Below, piece by piece: positions 7,094 to 15,100 of a stretch of DNA of 64,000 nt (positions are counted from its first letter, which is position 1; each line of letters opens with the position of its first letter). Location: positions 1 through 64,000 of the forward strand of contig JAFKGE010000046.1 of assembly GCA_017307865.1 (NCBI GenBank), given 5' to 3'. The position numbers were made by a program, and so were the translations under genes. Under the pieces are notes generated by a model. It had not been told where the DNA came from, made no database searches, and saw only the letters and a program-made list of their open reading frames with translations. This DNA comes from Burkholderiales bacterium (lineage in GTDB: Bacteria; Pseudomonadota; Gammaproteobacteria; Burkholderiales; Burkholderiaceae_C).

Positions 7094-7358
7094 AGCGTGT
7101 GACCTCGCGGCGGTTGGCTTTCCTCAAGCTGATGATGCGGCGCTCCGTGGGCTTGCCCTCGGGGCGGTCGGTGAACACCACGGCCATGATGCGCGGCCCG
7201 ATGTATCCCAGCGCCGCCATGCGCGGCTCGCCATAGTCCCGGCGGTGGTCAGGCCATATCAAGGCGCTTTCCCACTCGAAGCCCGCAGCATCGGCAAGCG
7301 ACACACCATGTTTTGCCCGGTTGGCTTCGTCCTTGTCCGGGTCAAACGTGATGTTCAT
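7080..7358 (-). CDS. brnT: BrnT ribonuclease toxin, element copy
   Basis: A 92-residue BrnT-family toxin, a RelE-fold ribonuclease that arrests translation. The family pattern is complete: ITFDPDKDEANRAKHGVSLA at the start (F-x-W/D-x-x-K-x-x-x-N-x-x-K-H-G-V), then a R-x-A-x-G/L-Y-type strand and RIISLRKANRREVTRYAE at the end, holding the Arg and Tyr residues of the active surface. No disruption is seen, so toxin activity is plausible. The copy at 9390-9668 differs at 6 of 92 residues. It is transcribed away from the integrase, whose last codon lies in its promoter region. Confidence 0.9.
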   Translation of the reverse strand: MNITFDPDKDEANRAKHGVSLADAAGFEWESALIWPDHRRDYGEPRMAALGYIGPRIMAVVFTDRPEGKPTERRIISLRKANRREVTRYAET

Positions 7359-7368
7359 TGGTTTATTG

Positions 7369-7415
7369 TAGTTGCGTTTATTCGTTTTGCAAGGATTTTT
7401 GTCGTTGCGTTATTG
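7369..7415 (-). promoter_or_regulatory. brnTA promoter region with paired direct repeats
   Basis: TAGTTGCGTTTATT (7369-7382) and TCGTTGCGTTATTG (7402-7415) share GTTGCGTT and lie 33 bp apart, just upstream of the brnT ATG. The second brnTA copy has the same pair at the same spacing, although the DNA between them differs. This conservation suggests a BrnA operator. Confidence 0.55.
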
Positions 7416-8741
7416 GCATGCTACGTTGCCCACGGCCCGCAACTTGCCCGGCTCCTTGGCGGCGTCGAACGTCACGCCGGCCTGCTCCAAAATCCACGCC
7501 TCGAATTTCTCGTGGTGCAGGCGCAGCAAATCCAGCGGGCGCACGGTGTAGTGCTTCTCAGCGGTGGCGCTGGGCTTGTGGCCTTGTATCTGCGCAATCA
7601 CGCCCACCGGCAGTTCGAGCCATTCGCTCAGGCTCTTGAACGAGCGGCGCAGGCCATGCAGCGTCAGGCCCTGCACGCCGGCCACGGCGCAGGCCTTGCC
7701 GTGCTGGCGCTGCGGGTAGCTCAGGGGCTTGTCGGTGTTCGAGAACACGTAGCGACCACGCCCGGGCAGGCCGGCCAGCAGGTGATGCACATAGGGCGTG
7801 AGGGGAATCACGCGCTCGCCCTCCACTTTGTCGCGAATCGTCAGGCCACGCCACTGCACGTTCAAATCTTCCCAGCGCAAGCCCAGCAGCTCGCCGGGGC
7901 GTGCGCCAGTCAGCAGCAGGGTTTGCAGATAGGCGGATATGCCGGCGTTGCCGATGGCGCGCACAGCGGCGAACCAGACCGGCAATTGCTCACGCAGCAG
8001 GGCGTCGGACTTGACGCCGGCCTTGCCCAGTGCCTCGCGGGCGCGGCGGCTCTTGGCGGGGTTTTGCGCGGGCACGATGGCCTTGAAGTCGGGATGCTCC
8101 GCGCACCAGCTGAGGAAAGCGCGCAGCAGGCGCCAGGCCAGCCGGGCGGACGTGGGGCGGTGCTGGCCTTCGCGCTGCGCCCATGCCTCAATGGTGGCGG
8201 TGTCCAAGTCCTTCAGCGGCAGCGCCAGCAGCGGGAACAGCGGCCCGGCCACCGTGACGCCACGGCCACGGGTGCCGCTGAAGGGCTCACCACTGGCGCG
8301 GGCCAATACCGCATGGTCGCGTGCGTGACGCTCGCCCCAGTGCGGGGTGCGGTCGACGATGTAGGCGGCCCATGCTTCGTCCATCCTCAACGCATCGCGC
8401 GCGGCCTGGGCGGCTTGCGCGACGTGTGTCTCGGCTTGCACCAGGGCGGCGGCGATGGCTTCGCGCTTGGGCGTGCGCGGGTCGGTGCCTTCGTCAATCA
8501 GGCGTTGCAGTTCGCGTGCCTTCGTCCGGGCTTGCTCGATAGTCCAGGCGCTGGGGTTGCCGATAGTTGCCCGTACCGTCTTTCCCGCGTGCCGGCCTTG
8601 GAAGATGTAGGCGGGCTTGCCGGCCGGCGTTGACCTCAGTCCCAACCCTGGGACGGCGGTGTCCCACAAAAACGCCTGCTTCTTGTCGGGTGGGCAAACG
8701 AAGTCGCGCACCCTGCCGGCCGTGAATTGAACCTTTGCCAT
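7410..8741 (-). CDS. int: Tyrosine site-specific integrase
   Basis: A 443-residue phage-type integrase. It starts with an Arm-DNA-binding domain (residues about 1-90: FLWDTAVPGLGLRSTPAGKP, RATIGNPSAWTIEQAR). A core-binding domain follows (about 115-225), then the catalytic domain with Arg281 (TGARPGELLGLRW), His362-x-x-Arg365 (LHGLRRSF), His388 (QGHK) and nucleophile Tyr398 (KHYTV). All catalytic residues are present, so it should be active. The ATG at 8741 lies 175 bp from the tRNA-Lys fragment at 8917-8966. That is the normal position for an integrase using the tRNA 3' end as target. Its 3' end overlaps the brnT promoter. Confidence 0.92.
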   Translation of the reverse strand: MAKVQFTAGRVRDFVCPPDKKQAFLWDTAVPGLGLRSTPAGKPAYIFQGRHAGKTVRATIGNPSAWTIEQARTKARELQRLIDEGTDPRTPKREAIAAALVQAETHVAQAAQAARDALRMDEAWAAYIVDRTPHWGERHARDHAVLARASGEPFSGTRGRGVTVAGPLFPLLALPLKDLDTATIEAWAQREGQHRPTSARLAWRLLRAFLSWCAEHPDFKAIVPAQNPAKSRRAREALGKAGVKSDALLREQLPVWFAAVRAIGNAGISAYLQTLLLTGARPGELLGLRWEDLNVQWRGLTIRDKVEGERVIPLTPYVHHLLAGLPGRGRYVFSNTDKPLSYPQRQHGKACAVAGVQGLTLHGLRRSFKSLSEWLELPVGVIAQIQGHKPSATAEKHYTVRPLDLLRLHHEKFEAWILEQAGVTFDAAKEPGKLRAVGNVACQ

Positions 8742-8755
8742 GTTGCCCCGTTTGC

Positions 8756-8897
8756 TTACATCGGGCCGATGTAACGGCGGATGTAAGCACTTTTCCCAAA
8801 TAAAGCGCTGTATAAATCAACAGATCGCCTTGTTTTGTCATCGACTAAACAGGCCTAACATGTTGATTTACATGGATTATAACTGCATCAATCAACA
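8756..8897 (-). promoter_or_regulatory. Integrase control region with palindrome and repeated arm-type sites
   Basis: TTACATCGGGCCGATGTAA (8756-8774) is an inverted repeat, followed by a further half-site GATGTAAGC (8780-8788). The heptamer ATCAACA appears three times: in AAATCAACAGA (8814-8824), inverted in TGTTGATT (8861-8868), and in AATCAACA (8890-8897). The last two form an inverted pair. Sites repeated between an integrase gene and its attachment site are usually arm-type integrase or excisionase sites; the palindrome may be a repressor operator. Confidence 0.5.
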
Positions 8898-8916
8898 GGG
8901 GTGAATACTGACTGAA

Positions 8917-8966
8917 ACGGACTCTTAATCCGTTTGTCGTAGGTTCGACCCCTACAGGGCCCACCA
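8917..8966 (+). other. Attachment-site scar: 3' part of tRNA-Lys(CTT)
   Basis: The segment holds a full anticodon arm (stem ACGGA/TCCGT, loop CTCTTAA with anticodon CTT at 8924-8926), variable loop, T arm (GTAGG/CCTAC around TTCGACC), the 3' acceptor strand AGGGCCC, discriminator A and encoded CCA. The 5' acceptor strand and D arm are missing upstream. It is therefore not a functional tRNA. It is what remains when an element integrates in a tRNA gene and the intact gene is rebuilt at the other element end, here to the left of the window. Confidence 0.85.
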
Positions 8967-8975
8967 AACCACTTG

Positions 8976-9013
8976 AAAAACCGTGCTGCGATGGTTCGCA
9001 GCACGGTTTTTTT
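8976..9013 (+). terminator. Rho-independent terminator of the former tRNA-Lys unit
   Basis: AACCGTGCTGCGA pairs with TCGCAGCACGGTT across a short TGGT loop, followed by seven T residues. It lies 10 bases after the tRNA CCA, so it is the original tRNA terminator and marks host chromosome. Confidence 0.85.
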
Positions 9014-9121
9014 CTTTGCAGGCCGATGTGAGGCGATGGCCCGAATCGGGCCCGCTTCTTGAGCCCGCCCCTCCCGATGCGTCCCGCCCGCCGTCCTATC
9101 GGGCTGGCTGCAGCAAAAAGC

Positions 9122-9403
9122 TCAGGCGTGGCGCTTCACCCAGTTGCGCAGCACCTCATTGGCGCGCGTCTGCCAGCCTGCTCCGGTTGCGCGCAGGCGC
9201 TGCACCGTGTCGATGTCCAGGCGTATGGTCACCTGCACCTTGCTGCCGCTGCCCAGACGGCGGCCTCGGCGTGCCTGCGGCTTGATTTCTTCCCATTGCG
9301 CGTCGGTGAACGGCCGTGCATCGGGGTCTGCCTGAGCGGCGGCGGTAATGGCGGCATCCTCCACGGCGGTCGGCAGGATGGTTCCGGGTTTAAGTTTCGG
9401 CAT
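9122..9403 (-). CDS. brnA: BrnA antitoxin, second copy
   Basis: A 93-residue BrnA protein with the same layout as the element copy: toxin-binding N-terminal half (PDARPFTDAQWEEIKPQA) and C-terminal ribbon-helix-helix (VQVTIRLDIDTVQRLRATG, GWQTRANEVLRNWVKRHA). About 80 of 93 residues match. Most changes lie in the N-terminal half and in the strand of the DNA-binding domain (IQVTM to VQVTI). This could change partner or operator preference; cross-neutralisation is possible but cannot be read from sequence. It lies outside the tRNA scar and overlaps its brnT by 14 bp. Confidence 0.88.
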   Translation of the reverse strand: MPKLKPGTILPTAVEDAAITAAAQADPDARPFTDAQWEEIKPQARRGRRLGSGSKVQVTIRLDIDTVQRLRATGAGWQTRANEVLRNWVKRHA

Positions 9404-9668
9404 AGCGGGTCACCTCGCGGCGGTTGGCCTTCCTCAAGCTGATGATGCGGCGCTCCGTGGGTTTGCCTGCGGGGCGGTCGGTAAACACCACGGCCACGAT
9501 GCGAAGTCCGATGTATCCCAGTGCCGCCATGCGCGGCTCGCCGTAATCGCGGCGCCGGTCGGGCCATATCAACGCGGTTTCCCATTCGAAGGCCGCCGCA
9601 TCGGCAAGCGATACACCGTGTTTGGCCCGGTTGGCTTCATCCTTGTCCGGGTCGAACGTGATGTTCAT
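9390..9668 (-). CDS. brnT: BrnT ribonuclease toxin, second copy
   Basis: A 92-residue BrnT toxin with 86 of 92 residues identical to the copy at 7080-7358. All family motifs are kept: FDPDKDEANRAKHGVSLADA, PRMAALGYIG, RRIISLRKANRREVTRY. The DNA differs at scattered positions, so the two copies are not a recent perfect duplication. It sits between the tRNA terminator and the end of pbpC, in host chromosome. With the element copy it frames the integrase and attachment scar as 2.3-kb-spaced direct repeats. Confidence 0.9.
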   Translation of the reverse strand: MNITFDPDKDEANRAKHGVSLADAAAFEWETALIWPDRRRDYGEPRMAALGYIGLRIVAVVFTDRPAGKPTERRIISLRKANRREVTRYAET

Positions 9669-9679
9669 GGGATTTATTG

Positions 9680-9727
9680 TAGTTGCGTTTATTTTCTTCG
9701 CAATGAATTTTTGTCGTTGCGTTATTG
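9680..9727 (-). promoter_or_regulatory. Second brnTA promoter region with paired repeats
   Basis: TAGTTGCGTTTATT (9680-9693) and TCGTTGCGTTATTG (9714-9727) repeat the arrangement seen before the first brnTA copy, in the short gap between brnT and the end of pbpC. Confidence 0.55.
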
Positions 9728-9747
9728 ATGCGGATCGCCGTCAGCCA

Positions 9748-12033
9748 TCATTCGCTTCCGGCAGCCTGCCTGGCCGCGCGCACCGGCTTGACCGAAGCCC
9801 CGCGCACCTCGATGCGCCGCTCGTCCTGCACCGCGCCGCGGGCGTCGCGCAGCTGCAGCACGTGCCGCCCGGGCCAGGGCAGCCACTGGGCTTGCGGGCC
9901 GCGGCCGACTTCGCGCGCGCCGATCCACCAGCGCAGCGCCTGCGGGTCGGCCGCGCCGGGGTCGGCCTGCAGCAGCAGGCGCTGGTTGGCGGGCGGGATG
10001 TCGGGGTCGAGCGCCAGGATGGCGCCGTCCCGCGGGCGGGTGATGCGCGCCGGCACGCGATCGGCGGCGTCGGCCGGTTTCAAGTCAAATGGGCCTGCAG
10101 CCGGCTCTGGATCTGCGCGAGCAGCTTCTGAATCGATAGTAAACACGGCCTGCTCGGTGCCGGCGATGAACCACTCGGGGCGCGCCGCCTCCAGGCCGTC
10201 GCCGAAGCGCACGCGGGTGTGGACCAGCCCGGGCGGCGGCGCGGGCGGGCGCGAGGGCGTGTGCTGGTGCAGCGCGCGCATCAGGCGGGCCCACACCGGC
10301 GCGGCGCCGCTGGTGCCGCTGACGTCCCACATCGGGCCGCCGGCGGCGTTGCCCACCCACACGCCGACGGTGTAGCGCTGCGAATAGCCCACGGCCCAGT
10401 TGTCGCGCATGTCCTTGCTGGTGCCGGTCTTGACGGCGCTCCAGAAGCGCGTGGCCAGGATGGAGTCGAGCCCGAAGGTGAGGGCGCGGGCGTTGCGGTC
10501 GGCCAGGATGTCGGAGGCGATGAAGGCGGCGCGCGGGTCGAGGGCCTGGTGGCAGCCCTCACCCCGGCCCTCTCCCGCAGGCGGGAGAGGGAGTGAATGG
10601 GCAGCGCCTGTGGCTTGGCCCACATCGCACCAGCGCCCGCCGTTGGCCAGCGCGCGGTAGGCGTTGGTCAGCTGCAGCAGGGTGACTTCGGCGCTGCCCA
10701 GCGCCAGGCTGTCGCCGTAGTAGTCGCCGCCCTGCGGCAGCGCGATGCCCAGCAGCCCCAGTTGCCGGTGAAAGGCGCGCGGCGACACCATGACGATGGT
10801 GCGCACCGCGGGCACGTTGAGCGAGGAGGCCAGCGCGCTGCGCACCGACACCCAACCCTTGAAGCTGAGGTCGTAGTTCTGCGGGATGTACAGGCCGCTG
10901 GCGGTTTGCAAATGCGCGGGCGAGTCGTGCAGCAGCGAGGCGGCCGTCAGGCGCCGCTCGGCGATGGCCTGGGCGTACAGCAGGGGCTTGAGCGTGCTGC
11001 CGGGCTGGCGCGGCGCGGTGACGGCGTCGACCTCGCCCGCGCGGCTGAGTTCGCCCGTGGAGCCGACCCAGGCCAGCACCTCGCCGCTGGCGTTGTCCAG
11101 CACCACAACCGCGCCGTCTTCGACGTGGCGCCCGCGCAGTTCCTTGATGTGCTGCTGCAGGCTTTGCAGCGCGATGCGCTGCAGCCGGGCGTCGAGGGTG
11201 CTGCGCAGGGCGACCGGCGCCGGCTGGCCCGCGGGCAGGGCGGCCAGCAGCCGGCGCGCGTAGTGCGGGGCGATGCCGTCCTGCGCCGGCCAGGCGCGGC
11301 GCGCCAGCGCCAGATCGGCCTGCATGTCCAGCGCCACGCAGTCGGTGGCCTGGCCGGGCCCGCGCATGGCCTTGAGCACACCGCAGGCGCGCTGCGCCAC
11401 GCGCCCGGGGCTGGCGTTGGGCGCGCGCACCAGGGCGGCGGTGAGCGCCGCCTCGCTCTCGGTCAGGCCGTGCGGCGCCTTGGCGAACAGCGTGCGCGCC
11501 AGCGCGTCGATGCCCACCAGCTCGCCGCGCAAGGGCACCAGGTTGAGGTAGGCCTCCAGGATCTGGTCCTTGCGCCAGCTCGCCTCCAGCCGGGTGGCCA
11601 TCAGCGCCTGGCCGATCTTCTGGCGCACGCTGCGCCCGCCCTGGCCCAGGCGCAGGTCTTCGTCCAGCAGACCGGCCAGCTGCATGGTCAGCGTGCTGGC
11701 GCCGCGCGTGCGGGTGTTCCACAAATTGGCCCAGGCGGCGCTGGTCACGGCGCGCCAGTCCACCCCGCTGTGCTCGTAGAAGCGCTGGTCCTCCGATAGC
11801 ACCAGCGCGTGCTGCAGCGCCGGCGAGATGTCGGCCAGCGCCACCCAGGCGCCGCGGCGCACCTGGGCGTCGGTGCGCACGCGCTCGATCGGCTCGCCGT
11901 GGCGGTCCAGGATCAGCGTCTCCGAGAGCCGGTGCTCGGCGCGCACCGCCTCGAAGCTTTGCGCGTGCGCATGGCCCATGAAAGCCAGGACGCAGAGGAC
12001 GCAAAAAAAACGCAGAGAACGCAAAAGAGACAT
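9748..12033 (-). CDS. pbpC: Penicillin-binding protein 1C (bifunctional glycosyltransferase/transpeptidase)
   Basis: PBP1C polymerises glycan strands in the periplasm and carries a transpeptidase domain. Visible in order: a short hydrophobic anchor (residues 7-23), a GT51 domain with Glu81 in VLSEDQRFYEHSGVDW and RGASTLTMQLAGLL, a transpeptidase domain with PGSTLKPLLYA (nucleophile Ser), SSLN and KTGTSKDMRDNWAVGYS, and a C-terminal BiPBP_C-like domain. ATG 12033 is chosen because it gives the anchor; the anchor itself is encoded by a dispersed repeat (11983-12152). Two other repeats lie in frame: one near residue 485 (10556-10594) and one near residue 635 (10113-10146). It follows the alpha-2-macroglobulin gene, the classic yfhM-pbpC pairing for cell-wall defence and repair. 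Confidence 0.92.
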   Translation of the reverse strand: MSLLRSLRFFCVLCVLAFMGHAHAQSFEAVRAEHRLSETLILDRHGEPIERVRTDAQVRRGAWVALADISPALQHALVLSEDQRFYEHSGVDWRAVTSAAWANLWNTRTRGASTLTMQLAGLLDEDLRLGQGGRSVRQKIGQALMATRLEASWRKDQILEAYLNLVPLRGELVGIDALARTLFAKAPHGLTESEAALTAALVRAPNASPGRVAQRACGVLKAMRGPGQATDCVALDMQADLALARRAWPAQDGIAPHYARRLLAALPAGQPAPVALRSTLDARLQRIALQSLQQHIKELRGRHVEDGAVVVLDNASGEVLAWVGSTGELSRAGEVDAVTAPRQPGSTLKPLLYAQAIAERRLTAASLLHDSPAHLQTASGLYIPQNYDLSFKGWVSVRSALASSLNVPAVRTIVMVSPRAFHRQLGLLGIALPQGGDYYGDSLALGSAEVTLLQLTNAYRALANGGRWCDVGQATGAAHSLPLPPAGEGRGEGCHQALDPRAAFIASDILADRNARALTFGLDSILATRFWSAVKTGTSKDMRDNWAVGYSQRYTVGVWVGNAAGGPMWDVSGTSGAAPVWARLMRALHQHTPSRPPAPPPGLVHTRVRFGDGLEAARPEWFIAGTEQAVFTIDSEAARADPEPAAGPFDLKPADAADRVPARITRPRDGAILALDPDIPPANQRLLLQADPGAADPQALRWWIGAREVGRGPQAQWLPWPGRHVLQLRDARGAVQDERRIEVRGASVKPVRAARQAAGSE
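10113..10146 (-). repeat. Dispersed AGCTGCTCGCGCA-type repeat inside pbpC
   Basis: The minus strand reads ATTCAGAAGCTGCTCGCGCA and is translated as DSEAARAD. The same motif, translated the same way (KSEAARAG), lies inside the acyl-CoA dehydrogenase gene at 62041-62070. Confidence 0.65.
10556..10594. repeat. GC-rich CTCTCCCGC palindromic repeat inside pbpC
   Basis: CCCTCACCCCGGCCCTCTCC followed by CGCAGGCGGGAGAGGGAG forms a hairpin. In pbpC it is translated as SLPLPPAGEGRGEG between two parts of the transpeptidase domain, where related proteins have a short loop. Relatives lie at 55464-55495 and 61023-61061. Confidence 0.7.
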
Positions 12034-12152
12034 CAATTCAATTGGGGTAAAACGGGAGTGACTGGGAGCACGGTGCATCAAACGCACGAGCCCCCTTTCA
12101 TGAATTTTTTGCGTCCTTTGCGAGTCCTTTGCGTCCTCTGCGTTCGGCTGTT
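11983..12152. repeat. CGCAGAGG-ended inverted-repeat element overlapping the pbpC start
   Basis: The left end AGCCAGGACGCAGAGGACGC and right end GCGTCCTCTGCGTTCGGCTG are inverted relatives, each followed inward by repeated GCGTCC/GGACGC units. The right 49 bases nearly match the right end of the element at 63808-63980. It begins six bases after the stop of the alpha-2-macroglobulin gene and runs through the first 17 codons of pbpC. Confidence 0.75.
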
Positions 12153-12157
12153 GGCAG

Positions 12158-15100
12158 TTACGGCTGCTTGACCTCGATCGCCGCATTGGGCGCTTCGCCG
12201 AACATCTCCGGCGCGTACAACGCCTCGACGCGGCTGGGCGGCATCTGAAAGTGGCCAGCGTTGTTCAGCCGCAGGGTGTATTCGACCTTGATGGTGCCCT
12301 TGGGCAGGTAGTCGTAATAGCTGCGGAAGGCCTCGAAGCTGCGCTCTTCGAACGCCGGCCAGCCCTGGCCTTCGCGCTTTTCGCCCTGGGTGGCGATGAT
12401 GGAGTCGCGCCCCAGGCCGCTGCCCAGGATGGTGGCGCCGGCCGGGATCGGGTCGGTCACGGCCACCCAGGTCATGGGCGCGGCGGCGGTGACTTCCAGC
12501 GTCACGCGCACGATGTCGCCGCGGGTGTAGGCGCCATCGGTACCCGGACTGGCATTCGGGCCGGTGGCGTCGACCAGCGCCACGCTCTTGCGGATCTGGT
12601 AGCCCGCCGTGCGCGGCGCCAGCAGCGGCACCGCCGCCAGCGACTGCAGCGTCAGCCAGGGCTTGCCCGTGCCCTGGTGCGCCACCGTCAGCTCGCTGGT
12701 GCCGCCGGCAGGCCAGGGCAGGCTCAAGGTGTTGCCCACCAGCTGGCCGGGCAAGGCCGGCGTGCCCAGGCCGCGGCCCTGCTCGATGGTCTGGCCGGCC
12801 TTGAGCGCGTGGACGTTGCGCCAGTCCACTTGCTCGCTGTCGGTGCCCAGGCTGGCGCGGGTGATGCCGGCCACCGGCGTGGCTTCGTGCGTGCGCGAGA
12901 ACTGGCGCAGCGCCAGCGAACCCCACAGGTTGGCGGTGGTGGTGCGCCAGGCGCCGTTGTTCTGCCGGCCGATGAAGCCCGTCACCAGGCGGCCCACGTC
13001 GCCGCGCCAGGCCGCATTGTCCATCACGGTCAGCAGCAGGCGCGCGGCGTTGACGTCGCCGCCGGCCATCAGCCACCACCACGCGTCGTTGGACTCGGTG
13101 CTGAAGACCAGACGCGTGCCCTGCACCGACAGGCGCGCGCGCAGCACCTGCATGGCCTCGGCCAGCTTGCGCGGCTGCTCGGGAATGGCCTTGACGCGGC
13201 GCAGCACGTTCACCCAGTCGATGACGGCGCTGGTGGGCCACTGGTTGGGCGTCAGCGTGACGCTGTCCAGCATGGCGGCGTTGGCCGCGCCGTAGCGCGA
13301 CAGCGCCTCGATGGCGGCCAGCTTGCGCACGTCCAGGTCGGCGCGCGGCGACCAGTGCCTGCGCTCGATGCGGCCGGCCACGAAGTCGGCGAGGCCCTTG
13401 ATCATCGCCTGGCGCGGCGCCTCGGGCAGGCGCCAGGCGGCATCCAGCCGCGCGGCCTCGTCGGTGGCGGCCAGCAGCCAAGCGGTCAGCGTGTCGCTGC
13501 CGCCGTGGGTGTCGCCGGCGCGCGGCGGAAAGTAGCTGGCCAGGCCGTCGCCGTCCAGGTAGGCCGGCAGCTGGGCCACGGTGCGCTGCCAGGCTTGCTC
13601 GTCGCCCATGCCGATGGCCTTGCTGGTCTGCTGCTCCAGGCAGGAATAGGGGTAGCGCGCCAGCCAGTCGCGGATGGCGGGCAGGCCGCCGGCCAGGCTG
13701 GGCTGCAGGGCCAGCTGCAGGCCGCCGCGCTTGGGCCCGCTGGCGGGCAGGGCGTCGGGCGGCGGCGCCACGGGCACGGTGAAGGCGCCGTCCAGCTGCA
13801 CCAGCGTGGCCTGTTGCACGGCGAGCGGCACGGCCGGCACCACGCGCTGGCTGAGCTTGAGCGCGTCGCGCGCGCTGCCGTTCACATCGCGCGCCTGCAC
13901 CACCCACAGCAGGGCCTCGGCGCGGGTGGCGGCCAGCTCGGGCGGGGCAGTGACGTCCCACTGCAGCTCGCGCGCCTCGCCGGCGGGTACGTCCACCGTC
14001 TGGGGCTTGAGCTCCAGCAGGGTGGCGCGCGGCGTCAGCTCGACCTTCATCGGTTGCGCCGTGGTGTTGCGCACGGTGAGCAGGGCGCTGAAGCGGTCGC
14101 CGGCGCGCACCAGCGGCGGCAGGCCGCTGATGATCTGCAGGTCCTGCGTGGTGCGCACGCTGGTCTGGCCGGTGCCGAACAGGCCCAGGCCCAGGTCGGC
14201 CACGGCGACGATCTGGAAGGTGGAGAGCGCGTCGTTCAGCGGCACCTCGATGTGCGCCTGGCCCTGCGCGTCGAGCGCGATGCGCGGCTGCCACAGCAGC
14301 AGGGTGTCGAGCAACTCGCGCGTGGGGTGGGCGCTGCCGCCGTCGCCGCCGGCCGGCACCGCCTTGCGGCCGTAGTGGCGCCGGCCGACGATTTCCATTT
14401 GCGCGGTGGCCGTCTGCACGCCCCAGGCGCGGCGCGTGAGCATGGCGTCCAGCAGGTCCCAGCTGCGGTTGGGCATCAGCTCCAGCAGTGCCTGGTCGAC
14501 CGCGGCCAGCGCCACCTCGGCACCGGCGGCGGGGCTGCCGTCGGGGCGGCGAGCGGTGATCGTCACCTGGGCCTTGCCGCGCACCGGGTAGCTGGCCTGG
14601 TCGGCCTTGACCTCGACGGCCAGCTGGTGCCCGGCCGCGCCCAGCTTGAGCTCGGCCATGCCCAGGCGGAACGCGGGCTTGCTCAAATCGACCAGCGCGG
14701 TGGGCGGCACGTGGTCCTTGCTGTCGACCCAGAAGGCCTGCCACCAGGCGCGCGGCGCCTTGTAGCCCCAGGTGAAGAAGCTGTACCACGGCACCTCGTG
14801 CACGCGCCCGCGCAGCGCCAGCACGCTCACGTACACGTTGGGGCCCCAGTCGGGCTCGATCTTGAGCGCCACCGTGGGGTTCTTGCCCGTCAGCTCCAGC
14901 ACCTCGGTGTGCAGGATGCCTTCGCGCTCGACCGCCACCAGGGCGGTGGCGTGGCGAAAGGGCATGCGCACCTGCAGCGTGGCCGTGTCGCCCGGCCGAT
15001 AGGTCTTGCGCTCGGCCAGCACGTCCATGCGGTCGTCGTTGCGCCCGCCGAACCACAACTCGCCCTGGCCGCTGACCCACACCGAGGCGGCGGCGAGCGC

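Noticed and set aside
8917-8966. A complete tRNA gene
   Set aside because: The D arm and 5' acceptor strand are absent, so only the 3' part of tRNA-Lys remains.
12034-12186. An upstream start for pbpC at 12186
   Set aside because: The extra 51 codons are repeat DNA with polar, Arg-rich translation, and the start at 12033 gives a normal short anchor.
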